Assembly (NCBI GenBank): GCA_937901285.1
Contig: CALCHI010000028.1
Location: 1 to 5,793, forward strand
Length of the DNA stretch: 5,793 nt
Direction of reading: 5' to 3'
DNA from: UBA8437 sp003445035
GTDB taxonomy: Bacteria > Planctomycetota > Planctomycetia > Planctomycetales > Planctomycetaceae
Position numbers and translations under genes: made by a program. Numbering within the stretch: the first letter of the stretch is position 1; the number at the start of each line of letters is the position of its first letter. The notes beneath the pieces were generated by a model. That model did not search any database and was not told the origin of the DNA. It was given only the letters and a program-made list of their open reading frames with translations. Positions 1-5,637 of this stretch are shown here, in pieces.

Positions 1-1408
1 AGCCCTGGAACTGGACAAAGTCGTCCTTGGTCCACTGGTCGAAGGGGTGCTTGTGACACTGGGCACACTGGATACGAATGCCCAGGAAAGTGTAGGCAAA
101 GCCGATCGCCCGTTCCTGTGGCTGACGGAACGTGCGGCGAGCCCAGTAGTGCGACATCCCCTGGCGATCGATGAACGTCTGGGGTCCCTCCTCGCGATAC
201 ACCCCGCTCATCGTCTTGCTGAACTGCTTGAACGACTCCCCGGGATTCCGGCTCGTGGCCATCACCAGTCCCTCGACCAGCTTGTCGTAGGGCACGTTCT
301 TGGTGACACGATCCTGGAGCCAGTCGTACCAGTCCTGGCTGGCGCGCCGGGTTTTCTGGGGAGTCACGTTGTTCAACGCGTCGTCGTTGTTTCCGGTGAA
401 GTCCGAGAGACGGGTCGCCCACCAGGCGGCGTAGGCCGGCCGCGCCAGCAGTTCCTCGACCTTCTTGGTCCGTTTCTCTGGATCGGTGTTTTCCAGGAAC
501 GACGTGATTTCGGGAACCGTCGGCAGGGTGCCGACCAGGTCCAGCGAGACACGGCGGAGAAACTCGGCGTCGGTACTGAGATCGGAAGGAACGATGCCGA
601 GTTTTCGCAGCTTGTCGACGACCAGCCGGTCGATTTCCGTCGGCATTTCGACCTTCGGATACTTCTTGCCCACCTTGTCGCTGACAGGCCTCACCACCGG
701 CACCGGCACCACGCCGTTGTCGTAAAAGGCGACGACGTGTGTGTCACCGGGTTGGCCGCTGGTCAACAGGCCACCGGAACTGACATCCGCGACCAGGTCG
801 TCGTTGCTCTTGAAACGTGTCAGCGGCGTCACATCCTCACGGGTCCCATCACTCCAGACGGCCACCGCTTTCAGCTGGATCTTCTCGCCCTTGGCACCAA
901 TCACCAGTTCCGCCGGAGTGATCTCGAGTTTCACCAACCGGGCGGCATCCTTGGACACCGCCGGTGCTCCGGCCGCGATCCAGCTGCGGAGCAGGCGATA
1001 CTGCCAACTGCCGACCTTCATCCGCAGCCCCCCCTCATGAGGCACCGTCTCGGTCGGCTTCTCCAGCATCAGGCTCTTGGTCGGCTTCGAGACGTTGGCC
1101 CGAGGCCCCTCGCCGTCGGCCGCCTTGAGCAATGCGTCATGATCGAACTTGAAGTCGTAACCGAACAGCGACAGTCGAAATCCTCCGCGACCCTGGAACG
1201 ACCCGTGGCAGGCCCGTCCACTGCAGCCGAGTTTCCCGAACAACGGCACCACGTGGCGCTGGAAATCGGGCACCTCGTCGGTCGATTCGGCGGCAAACCG
1301 CTCGGGGACCGGAGCGGCCACTTTCGAGGGCACCACCTTGGCATCGTTGGCCTGGGCCGAAACGGCCAGCGCACCAACAACCACCGCGGAAATCAAATAC
1401 CGTGTCAT
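1..1408 (-). CDS. Secreted DUF1549-type cytochrome-like protein with Ig-like domain (PSCyt family), 3' end off window
   Basis: The N-terminal 469 residues are visible; the stop codon lies beyond the left edge. Residues 1-20 look like a Sec signal peptide ending in AQA. A CX4CH motif (CSGRACHG, 62-69) followed by GRGGFRLSLFGYD (73-85) matches the N-terminal cytochrome-like module of planctomycete PSCyt proteins. Residues about 161-240 (starting LEITPAEL, with AVWSDGTREDVT) resemble a bacterial Ig-like domain. From about 255 the DUF1549 domain begins (EIDRLVVDKLRKLGI, then FLRRVSLDLVGTLP) and includes a true CXXCH motif in CAQCHKHPFDQW (448-459). Family members normally continue into DUF1553, so that domain is expected outside the window. 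The role is probably envelope redox chemistry or polymer degradation; the substrate is unknown. The ATG overlaps the previous gene's TGA (ATGA, 1405-1408), and the only upstream Shine-Dalgarno-like AAGGA is 12 bases away, so translation probably depends on coupling. Family assignment is firm; function is not. Confidence 0.9.
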   Translation of the reverse strand, partial: MTRYLISAVVVGALAVSAQANDAKVVPSKVAAPVPERFAAESTDEVPDFQRHVVPLFGKLGCSGRACHGSFQGRGGFRLSLFGYDFKFDHDALLKAADGEGPRANVSKPTKSLMLEKPTETVPHEGGLRMKVGSWQYRLLRSWIAAGAPAVSKDAARLVKLEITPAELVIGAKGEKIQLKAVAVWSDGTREDVTPLTRFKSNDDLVADVSSGGLLTSGQPGDTHVVAFYDNGVVPVPVVRPVSDKVGKKYPKVEMPTEIDRLVVDKLRKLGIVPSDLSTDAEFLRRVSLDLVGTLPTVPEITSFLENTDPEKRTKKVEELLARPAYAAWWATRLSDFTGNNDDALNNVTPQKTRRASQDWYDWLQDRVTKNVPYDKLVEGLVMATSRNPGESFKQFSKTMSGVYREEGPQTFIDRQGMSHYWARRTFRQPQERAIGFAYTFLGIRIQCAQCHKHPFDQWTKDDFVQFQG

Positions 1409-2133
1409 GGCTTCGACTTGTCCTTGGTTCTGACGGTCTTCTTGACCGCCTGTTTTTCCTGTTTTCCCGTTCGACGACCGACCCTGGCTGAGACCGACTT
1501 GCCGGCCCGCTTGCCACTTCGGCCCTTCGAACGGCTCACCGTTATTTTCGCTGCCCGCTGCAAACGTCGCAACTCTCGATCCGCGGCAGCATCCAGGTTT
1601 TCCAGTGTCTTCAACTGCGTCTCGATTCGACCGATCCGCTCCCGAGACCGCTTGATGTCGGCCGCCAGCATCTCCCGTCGCAGCTCGGCCCGCCTCCGCA
1701 ACGTCCGCTTCAACCTCGCATCCCGGTCGGCATCAGGCTTCATGACCTGCCGGGCCACCATCAATCGGGCCTGGGACTCGAGTTTCCACAATTCGAGCAT
1801 CAACTCGTACCGCTTCGGATTGGACACCTTGACCCGCTCCAGCTTCTCGGCCGTCCGAAACAACTCCAGGACCGCCTTGTCATAGGCCCGCCGGTTGCCC
1901 GCGTCTTTGAGTCGCGAAATCAACTTGGCGAGCTCCGGATGGTGGGTCCGCGCAAACGCCAGCGACTGCTTGGCCTCTCGTTTGTTCAACCGGCGGACCC
2001 GTTGCTTGGCCGCGGACGACTTCGCCCGGGCATTCCGGCCCACCTTCGCCTCCGGTTTCGACGAATCCGACTGTCCCCGACCAACACCGGCCAGGGTGAT
2101 CACCAGGCAGACACAGAGAAACAACCGGTTCAT
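1405..2133 (-). CDS. Secreted, highly basic helical (coiled-coil-like) protein of unknown function
   Basis: This 242-residue protein begins with a hydrophobic Sec-type signal (1-20, FLCVCLVITLAGVG); no lipobox is seen. The central part (about 60-195) is charged and apparently helical, with LAFARTHHPELAKLI, YDKAVLELFRTAEKLERVK and KRYELMLELWKLESQARLM, then an Arg-rich stretch (138-195) likely to form a coiled coil. The tail from 197 is Lys/Arg/Ser/Gly-rich: 17 basic against 2 acidic residues in 46. The mature chain has about 66 Lys+Arg and 26 Asp+Glu. I recognise no named domain; from memory, similar helical proteins occur beside planctomycete sigma factor genes, but this was not searched. The start was chosen because this ATG has a GGGGAGG ribosome site 7 bases upstream, begins the signal peptide and overlaps the previous stop. 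An in-frame start at 2262 would add 43 Gly/Arg-rich residues that read as a shadow of the upstream gene. Possible roles are binding an acidic partner or an anionic envelope polymer. Confidence 0.85.
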   Translation of the reverse strand: MNRLFLCVCLVITLAGVGRGQSDSSKPEAKVGRNARAKSSAAKQRVRRLNKREAKQSLAFARTHHPELAKLISRLKDAGNRRAYDKAVLELFRTAEKLERVKVSNPKRYELMLELWKLESQARLMVARQVMKPDADRDARLKRTLRRRAELRREMLAADIKRSRERIGRIETQLKTLENLDAAADRELRRLQRAAKITVSRSKGRSGKRAGKSVSARVGRRTGKQEKQAVKKTVRTKDKSKP

Positions 2134-2627
2134 TCGTCGTCCTCCCCATCCATTCCCGCCGGCAACGCCACCGCCGCGATCATCCAGTCCGGCACCACCA
2201 GCTCGGGCTCCATCACTTCCGCATCCGTCTCGGCCACCTCGCCACCGACACCATCGGCCCACGTCGAAAGCAGCATGTCCGCATCCGGACCGGCCACCCT
2301 CACCGGGTCACTCGTCTGCAACGACAGGCCAATGACCAGTGACAGGCACACCGCGGCCGCCGCCACGACCACGGATCTCAATCCGCCCGCGGCGTTCGAT
2401 TCTCCGGCAGCGGTCGCCACCACCGCATCGACCCGACCCGACTCGGCAACAACCCCGACCAGTTCGACAGTTCGTGCCACCGCCTCGCAGGCCTCGACGT
2501 CGCCTTCGGCCAGCCGGGCCTCCCACGCGGTCAACTCGGTCTCGGCCAGTTCCCCGGCCACGTAGGCAAACGCCAACCAGTCGGCGTCGCCGAAATCATC
2601 CGCCGGATTGTCGTGTGTGAGTGTCAT
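2130..2627 (-). CDS. Single-pass membrane protein, probable anti-sigma factor for the adjacent ECF sigma
   Basis: The 165-residue product has three parts. The N-terminal cytoplasmic part (about 1-80) contains WLAFAYVAGELAETELTAWEARL (17-39), similar in layout to the 'YxxGEL...E...FE..L' start of planctomycete sigma-associated membrane proteins. One transmembrane segment follows (about 84-103, VVVAAAAVCLSLVIGLSL). The exported tail (104-165) has 16 acidic residues and one basic, including STWADG and VPDWMIAAVAL and ending GEDDE. The only cysteines are 47 and 94, so the zinc-binding HX3CX2C motif of ZAS anti-sigma factors is absent. The anti-sigma role is inferred from position, directly behind and 4 bases overlapping an ECF sigma gene, and from topology. 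A signal at the membrane would release the sigma factor, perhaps by proteolysis. It could instead be a membrane scaffold that does not inhibit sigma. Confidence 0.82.
   Translation of the reverse strand: MTLTHDNPADDFGDADWLAFAYVAGELAETELTAWEARLAEGDVEACEAVARTVELVGVVAESGRVDAVVATAAGESNAAGGLRSVVVAAAAVCLSLVIGLSLQTSDPVRVAGPDADMLLSTWADGVGGEVAETDAEVMEPELVVPDWMIAAVALPAGMDGEDDE
2141..2147 (-). promoter_or_regulatory. Strong Shine-Dalgarno of the basic secreted protein, inside the upstream gene's acidic tail codons
   Basis: Minus-strand GGGGAGG is 7 bases before the ATG at 2133. It lies within the last codons of the membrane protein (GGG GAG GAC GAC GAA TGA, encoding Gly-Glu-Asp-Asp-Glu-stop). It fixes the start of the next gene at 2133 and shows the two reading frames sharing bases. 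Confidence 0.6.
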
Positions 2628-3160
2628 CTCTCATCCACCTCATCCCTCTCGGCCAGCCGCCGGTGCAGTTTCGCCAGGGCCGATCGCATTCGCGTCAGCA
2701 CGGTCCCCAGCGGAGCATCCAGTTCCTCGGCAATCACCTTGAAGGTCTTGTCTTCGTAAATCCGCTTGCGAACGACGGCCTGCTGTTCGACAGGCAATTC
2801 CTCGATCAATTCCCGTACGCCCCGGATCGACTCGTCCAGGCTGGCCAGTTCTTCCGGAGTGGCGGTTTCGGTTCGAGGTCTCTCGGCCAGACGCTTCAGG
2901 CTGCGATCCCGCAACTGCCTCTTTCGTCCCGCCAGCATCGCCTCGTTGTATGCCACCCGGAAGAGCCACCCCTTGAGTGTCTCGGTCCGAGCCGTGTGTC
3001 CTGCCTCCATCGCCCGTGTGAAAGTCGCCTGAAACGCCTCGTCGACCGCTTCCGGATCGGATGTGACACCCAGCAGAAACGACCTCAAAGGCCCACCGAA
3101 CTGGTGGAACCACCGCTCGACTTCCGAGGGGTCAATCCGTTCTCCATCTCCCGACGTCAA
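2624..3160 (-). CDS. ECF-type RNA polymerase sigma factor (sigma-70 family)
   Basis: At 178 residues the protein has the usual ECF size and two-domain layout. Region 2 spans about 15-82, with DPEAVDEAFQATFTRAMEAG (35-54) in the core-binding part and GWLFRVAYNEAMLAGRKR (64-81) in the -10-recognition part. After a linker, region 4 spans about 113-170, with LPVEQQAVVRKRIYEDKTF and the helix-turn-helix VIAEELDAPLGTVLTRMRSA (142-161). It directs RNA polymerase to a specific promoter set, not identifiable here. The start is a TTG at 3160: an in-frame TGA lies 9 bases upstream, and no ATG or GTG precedes region 2. GGGGTGAG sits 5 bases before the TTG. The stop overlaps the next ATG as ATGA, the usual coupling of a sigma gene to its membrane regulator. 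The preceding propeller gene ends 89 bases upstream, so the sigma gene may share its transcript or have its own promoter; none is evident. Confidence 0.93.
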   Translation of the reverse strand: MTSGDGERIDPSEVERWFHQFGGPLRSFLLGVTSDPEAVDEAFQATFTRAMEAGHTARTETLKGWLFRVAYNEAMLAGRKRQLRDRSLKRLAERPRTETATPEELASLDESIRGVRELIEELPVEQQAVVRKRIYEDKTFKVIAEELDAPLGTVLTRMRSALAKLHRRLAERDEVDER

Positions 3161-3165
3161 ACGTG

Positions 3166-3173
3166 CTCACCCC
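3166..3173 (-). promoter_or_regulatory. Ribosome binding site deciding the TTG start of the sigma gene
   Basis: On the minus strand GGGGTGAG lies 5 bases before the TTG at 3160. The TGA inside this element is in frame with the sigma gene and excludes any longer N-terminus. A TTG start usually lowers initiation, which would keep sigma levels modest relative to the coupled membrane partner. Confidence 0.5.
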
Positions 3174-3198
3174 GCTCCCGTCGTGCTGTACCCTTTGG

Positions 3199-3244
3199 GA
3201 TGCGCCCACCCACCCGATTATTGGGTGCCGTCGCATCTTTTTTT
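3199..3244 (+). terminator. Terminator-like hairpin plus T7 tract, oriented against the flanking genes
   Basis: On the plus strand an outer stem GATGCG (3199-3204) pairs perfectly with CGCATC (3232-3237). Inside it CACCCGA (3211-3217) pairs with TTGGGTG (3221-3227) through one G-T wobble and a TTA loop. Seven T follow at once (3238-3244). This is the form of an intrinsic terminator for rightward transcription, yet both neighbouring genes run leftward. It could stop antisense transcription into the propeller gene. Read leftward, the RNA would form a similar hairpin without a U tract, so it might instead be a leader or processing structure for the sigma gene. Confidence 0.35.
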
Positions 3245-3249
3245 GGCTC

Positions 3250-4140
3250 TCAGGGAACATCCCGTAACCACAGGTCAAACCGCCCCTTGCGCTCCGACAC
3301 GTAGACGATCCGCTTTCCATCGGGATGCCACGCCGGGTAATCGTCTCGTTCGGGATGTGCGGTGACGCGTTTCACGTTCGATCCGTCGGCATCCATCACG
3401 TAGATCTCACGGTTGCCGTCACGGTTGGAGACGAAAACCACGCGGCGACCGTCGGGCGAGAACCTCGGCCGCACATCCTGGGCCCGGTGCCGCGTCAATC
3501 TTCGTATTTCGCTTCCGTCAGCAGCCTGGGCCCGGTAGATCTCGTAGTTGCCGTCGCGAGTCGATCCGAACAGCAGTTGCCGTCCGTCAGTCGAGACGCT
3601 CGGCCAGTTGCAGATCCCGGCGACATCCACCAGCAGCTTGCGGTCACCGGCCTGGATGTTGCACGAGAAGACCTTCTGGCGACCACCTTCGGCAAAGACA
3701 TACAGCACCCGCTTCCCGTCGGGCGTGAAAGCCGGGCTCCGCATCCCGGAGAATCCCGACGCCGGCGGAATCTCGGCGGTTTTCTGCTCACGGGTGTCCT
3801 CGATCACCATCCCCACGCTGGCCGCCGTGCGACTCTGCAGGAACGCCAGGTAACGACCGTCTCGCGAAACGGCCGGTTCGAGTTCCGAACGGGTCTCGTC
3901 CTTGTGGACCGGCTGCTGTTTCCTGTCGGCCAACTTGAGTCTCACCAGTTGCAGCTGCTCTGGTCTCACCTGCAACACGAAGATCAACGTCCCGGCATCG
4001 ACGAAGACCGGGTCCCGCTTGTACCGGTGGTCGTCGGTCAACGGCCGCTCGGCAGCCAGTGCCGTACCCCACCCGAACGCGGCACAGACCAGTCCGGCAG
4101 TCACCCACCGGCAACAGGCCAGACGGCTAGACGAATTCAT
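3250..4140 (-). CDS. Secreted PD40 / TolB-like beta-propeller protein
   Basis: The 296-residue protein starts with a Sec signal peptide (about 1-30, ending ALAA before ERPLTDD). It then carries repeated PD40-type motifs with an aromatic or hydrophobic lead and a (S/T/H)xDG(K/R) turn: EPAVSRDGRYLAFLQS (88-103), SPAFTPDGKRVLYVF (135-149), WPSVSTDGRQLLFGSTRDG (179-197), RPRFSPDGRRVVFVSNRDG (224-242) and YPAWHPDGKRIVYVSERKG (268-286). NYEIYRAQAADG and NREIYVMDADGS are the typical strands between repeats. TolB is about 430 residues and has an N-terminal domain before its propeller; this protein lacks it, so it is not assigned as tolB. It probably acts outside the cytoplasmic membrane as a binding scaffold for protein or glycan. 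Its ATG lies 14 bases inside the DUF1501 gene, so the two are co-transcribed and probably coupled. Confidence 0.88.
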   Translation of the reverse strand: MNSSSRLACCRWVTAGLVCAAFGWGTALAAERPLTDDHRYKRDPVFVDAGTLIFVLQVRPEQLQLVRLKLADRKQQPVHKDETRSELEPAVSRDGRYLAFLQSRTAASVGMVIEDTREQKTAEIPPASGFSGMRSPAFTPDGKRVLYVFAEGGRQKVFSCNIQAGDRKLLVDVAGICNWPSVSTDGRQLLFGSTRDGNYEIYRAQAADGSEIRRLTRHRAQDVRPRFSPDGRRVVFVSNRDGNREIYVMDADGSNVKRVTAHPERDDYPAWHPDGKRIVYVSERKGRFDLWLRDVP

Positions 4141-5464
4141 CGATCACCGTCCCGCCGGACAACACGTTCAACTCGGCCCGGTCCTGGGTGGTCAACCCCG
4201 CCAGTTCGGTGATCGTGGTCCCGACCATCAGGGGTGTGATCGGCGTCGTCAACGGGTGCTCACCCAGCTTGTCACTCTGTCCGATTGCCCCCCCGGTCGG
4301 CACGCCCGCACCCGACCACAGAGAAAAGTAACACTGCGGCCAGTGGTCCCGGGCGGCCCGTGGATTGATCTTGGGAGTCCGTCCGAATTCGCTGATCACC
4401 ACCACCAGCGTGTCCTCGAGCAAACCGCGATCCTGGAGATCGGTCATCAACTCGGGCAACACCCGATCCAGCAACGGGCAATGCCGGTCCATCAGCATCT
4501 CGAAGTTGTAGATGTGCGTGTCCCAGCCGAAATCGTAGTTCGGCGTGATCGCCTCGACCGTCTGGCTCCAGTTCAACTGCACGTAGGGAACCCGGGCCTC
4601 AACCAGCCGACGTGCCACCAGGGCACTTTGTCCGAAGTGCGTGTGCCCGTATCTCTGCCGTGTCGCCTCCGACTCGCGGGTCACGTCAAACGCATCCCGT
4701 GCCGAGGGATTCGACAGCAACCCGTAGGCCATCTGGTAGGCCCGTTCCCAATCGTCGATGCCGGCGGCCTCCAGCCGCCGACGGGCCACGTCCAACTGCC
4801 CCAGCAGGTGTCGACGATCGGAGATCCGGCCGGGCGTGATGCCTTCCAGCAAATCCAGCGCCGGCAGGTCGACCGAGCCGTCGTTCTTGACGACCACCTG
4901 GAACGGATCCCACGCCTTGCCGAAGGTTCCCCCGCCATAGCCCTCGACAATCCGCACGCTGTCCTGGATGACCCCTCGGCCCACCGAGAGAAACGGAGGC
5001 AGGTCACCGGTGCGGCCCCGGTGCCGGGCAACGATCGCTCCAAAGTTGGGCTGCACCGGCCCGGGCTTCTCATGGAAGCCGGTCAACGCCACGGTGCCCG
5101 CATCCGGATGTCCGGGCTGTGAGCTCACGTGCGTCCGGGCCAGGGCGAAGCGGTCGCTGATCGAGGCCATCCGCGGCAGCAGGTCGGTGAACCGGACACC
5201 GGGAGTCCGGGTGGCGATCGTCGAAAACGGACCGCGGTACTCGCTGGGCGCATCCGGCTTGGGATCGAAGGTGTCCAGGTGTGACGGGGCCCCCCACAGC
5301 CAGACCAGCAGCACCGTCTTGGCCCGGGGCCCGCGGTCGGCCCCGGCTCCGGACGCCAGATCCGGTCGTCCCATCAGCAACGGCAATGACGCGCCCATTT
5401 TCAGGAACGACCGCCGGGAGGGACCGCCACAGGTGCGGGATCGGAACTGGCCCACGTTGATCAT
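4127..5464 (-). CDS. Tat-exported DUF1501 family protein (alkaline phosphatase/sulfatase-like fold)
   Basis: At 445 residues this has the usual length for DUF1501 proteins, which are abundant in planctomycetes. The N-terminus has a twin-arginine motif, SRRSFLK (16-22), then a short hydrophobic stretch, so a folded protein is probably exported by Tat. Family landmarks in order: VLLVWLWGAPSHLDTFDPKP (51-70), SEYRGPFSTIATRTPGVRFTDLLPRMA (about 74-100), RTHVSSQPGHPDAG (110-123), FGWDTHIYN (312-320), VVVISEFGRTPKIN (354-367) and RDHW (372-375). The conserved His/Asp residues in these motifs suggest a metal-dependent hydrolase-like site; no substrate is known. The start at 5464 gives the family-typical N-terminus, with GGGAG about 10 bases upstream. 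The in-frame ATG at 5596 would add 44 residues before the Tat motif and lie in promoter DNA, so it is rejected. DUF1501 genes commonly neighbour DUF1549/DUF1553 genes; here the DUF1549 gene lies four genes downstream. Confidence 0.93.
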   Translation of the reverse strand: MINVGQFRSRTCGGPSRRSFLKMGASLPLLMGRPDLASGAGADRGPRAKTVLLVWLWGAPSHLDTFDPKPDAPSEYRGPFSTIATRTPGVRFTDLLPRMASISDRFALARTHVSSQPGHPDAGTVALTGFHEKPGPVQPNFGAIVARHRGRTGDLPPFLSVGRGVIQDSVRIVEGYGGGTFGKAWDPFQVVVKNDGSVDLPALDLLEGITPGRISDRRHLLGQLDVARRRLEAAGIDDWERAYQMAYGLLSNPSARDAFDVTRESEATRQRYGHTHFGQSALVARRLVEARVPYVQLNWSQTVEAITPNYDFGWDTHIYNFEMLMDRHCPLLDRVLPELMTDLQDRGLLEDTLVVVISEFGRTPKINPRAARDHWPQCYFSLWSGAGVPTGGAIGQSDKLGEHPLTTPITPLMVGTTITELAGLTTQDRAELNVLSGGTVIDEFV

Positions 5465-5492
5465 GACAGACAGTCTCCCACACACATCGACC

Positions 5493-5504
5493 CCGCTCAA
5501 GCGG
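5493..5504. repeat. Short perfect inverted repeat upstream of the DUF1501 gene
   Basis: CCGCT (5493-5497), a two-base CA spacer and AGCGG (5500-5504) form a hyphenated palindrome ending 29 bases before the DUF1501 ATG. It could be an operator or a small hairpin in the leader. Arms of 5 bases in GC-rich DNA also arise by chance, so confidence is low. Confidence 0.25.
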
Positions 5505-5544
5505 TTCCCTGGCCTTCCCCGATCGGTCCGGGCCAAAGCCACAG

Positions 5545-5574
5545 TTGAGTGCTTCGTGGGGACACCGATATAGT
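5545..5574 (+). promoter_or_regulatory. Candidate sigma-70-type promoter for the right-edge gene
   Basis: TTGAGT (5545-5550) and TATAGT (5569-5574) are separated by 18 bases, matching the -35 and -10 consensus at 4 and 5 of 6 positions. Transcription would start near 5581, leaving a leader of about 57 bases before the GTG at 5638. This AT-rich patch stands out in a GC-rich spacer. Confidence 0.5.
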
Positions 5575-5596
5575 GGAGAGCGAGGCGGGTCCCCAA
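5567..5596 (-). promoter_or_regulatory. Weak candidate leftward promoter for the DUF1501 gene, overlapping the rightward one
   Basis: Reading leftward, TTGGGG (5596-5591), an 18-base gap and TATATC (5572-5567) form a poor but plausible -35/-10 pair. The -10 shares the TATA core with the rightward promoter, so the two would compete for polymerase. The rest of the spacer (5465-5544 and 5597-5637) shows no convincing promoter or RNA element apart from the palindrome at 5493-5504 and the ribosome sites. Confidence 0.25.
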
Positions 5597-5637
5597 CGGC
5601 TCGCCCGCTCCACTTCGAACCCACCAGGGACCAGTTC

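Noticed and set aside
47..1885. Very long plus-strand open frame (612 codons)
   Set aside because: It is antisense to the DUF1549 and basic-protein genes, both of which have recognisable motifs, signal peptides and tight junctions. Its translation has no family-like pattern and is explained by GC-rich codon bias on the opposite strand.
2134..2262. N-terminal extension of the basic secreted protein to 2262
   Set aside because: The added residues are Gly/Arg-rich shadow sequence of the membrane protein gene and would bury the signal peptide.
3253..3263. Small inverted repeat GGGA-ACA-TCCC at the end of the propeller gene
   Set aside because: It has four-base arms inside coding sequence with no T tract; too short to call a terminator.
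3325..4212. Plus-strand open frame almost exactly opposite the propeller gene
   Set aside because: The minus-strand product has five clear PD40 motifs and a signal peptide; the plus-strand product has none.
3902..5122. Plus-strand open frame of 406 codons
   Set aside because: It is antisense to the DUF1501 gene, crosses into the propeller gene and shows no domain motifs; a bias-driven shadow.
5489..5508. GGAAC followed by GTC on the minus strand, reminiscent of an ECF promoter
   Set aside because: The gap between the elements is only 12 bases, against about 16 expected, so autoregulation by the sigma factor is not supported here.
5465..5596. N-terminal extension of the DUF1501 protein to an ATG at 5596
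   Set aside because: It would put 44 unrelated residues before the Tat motif and overlap the likely divergent promoters; 5464 gives the family-typical start and has a ribosome site.
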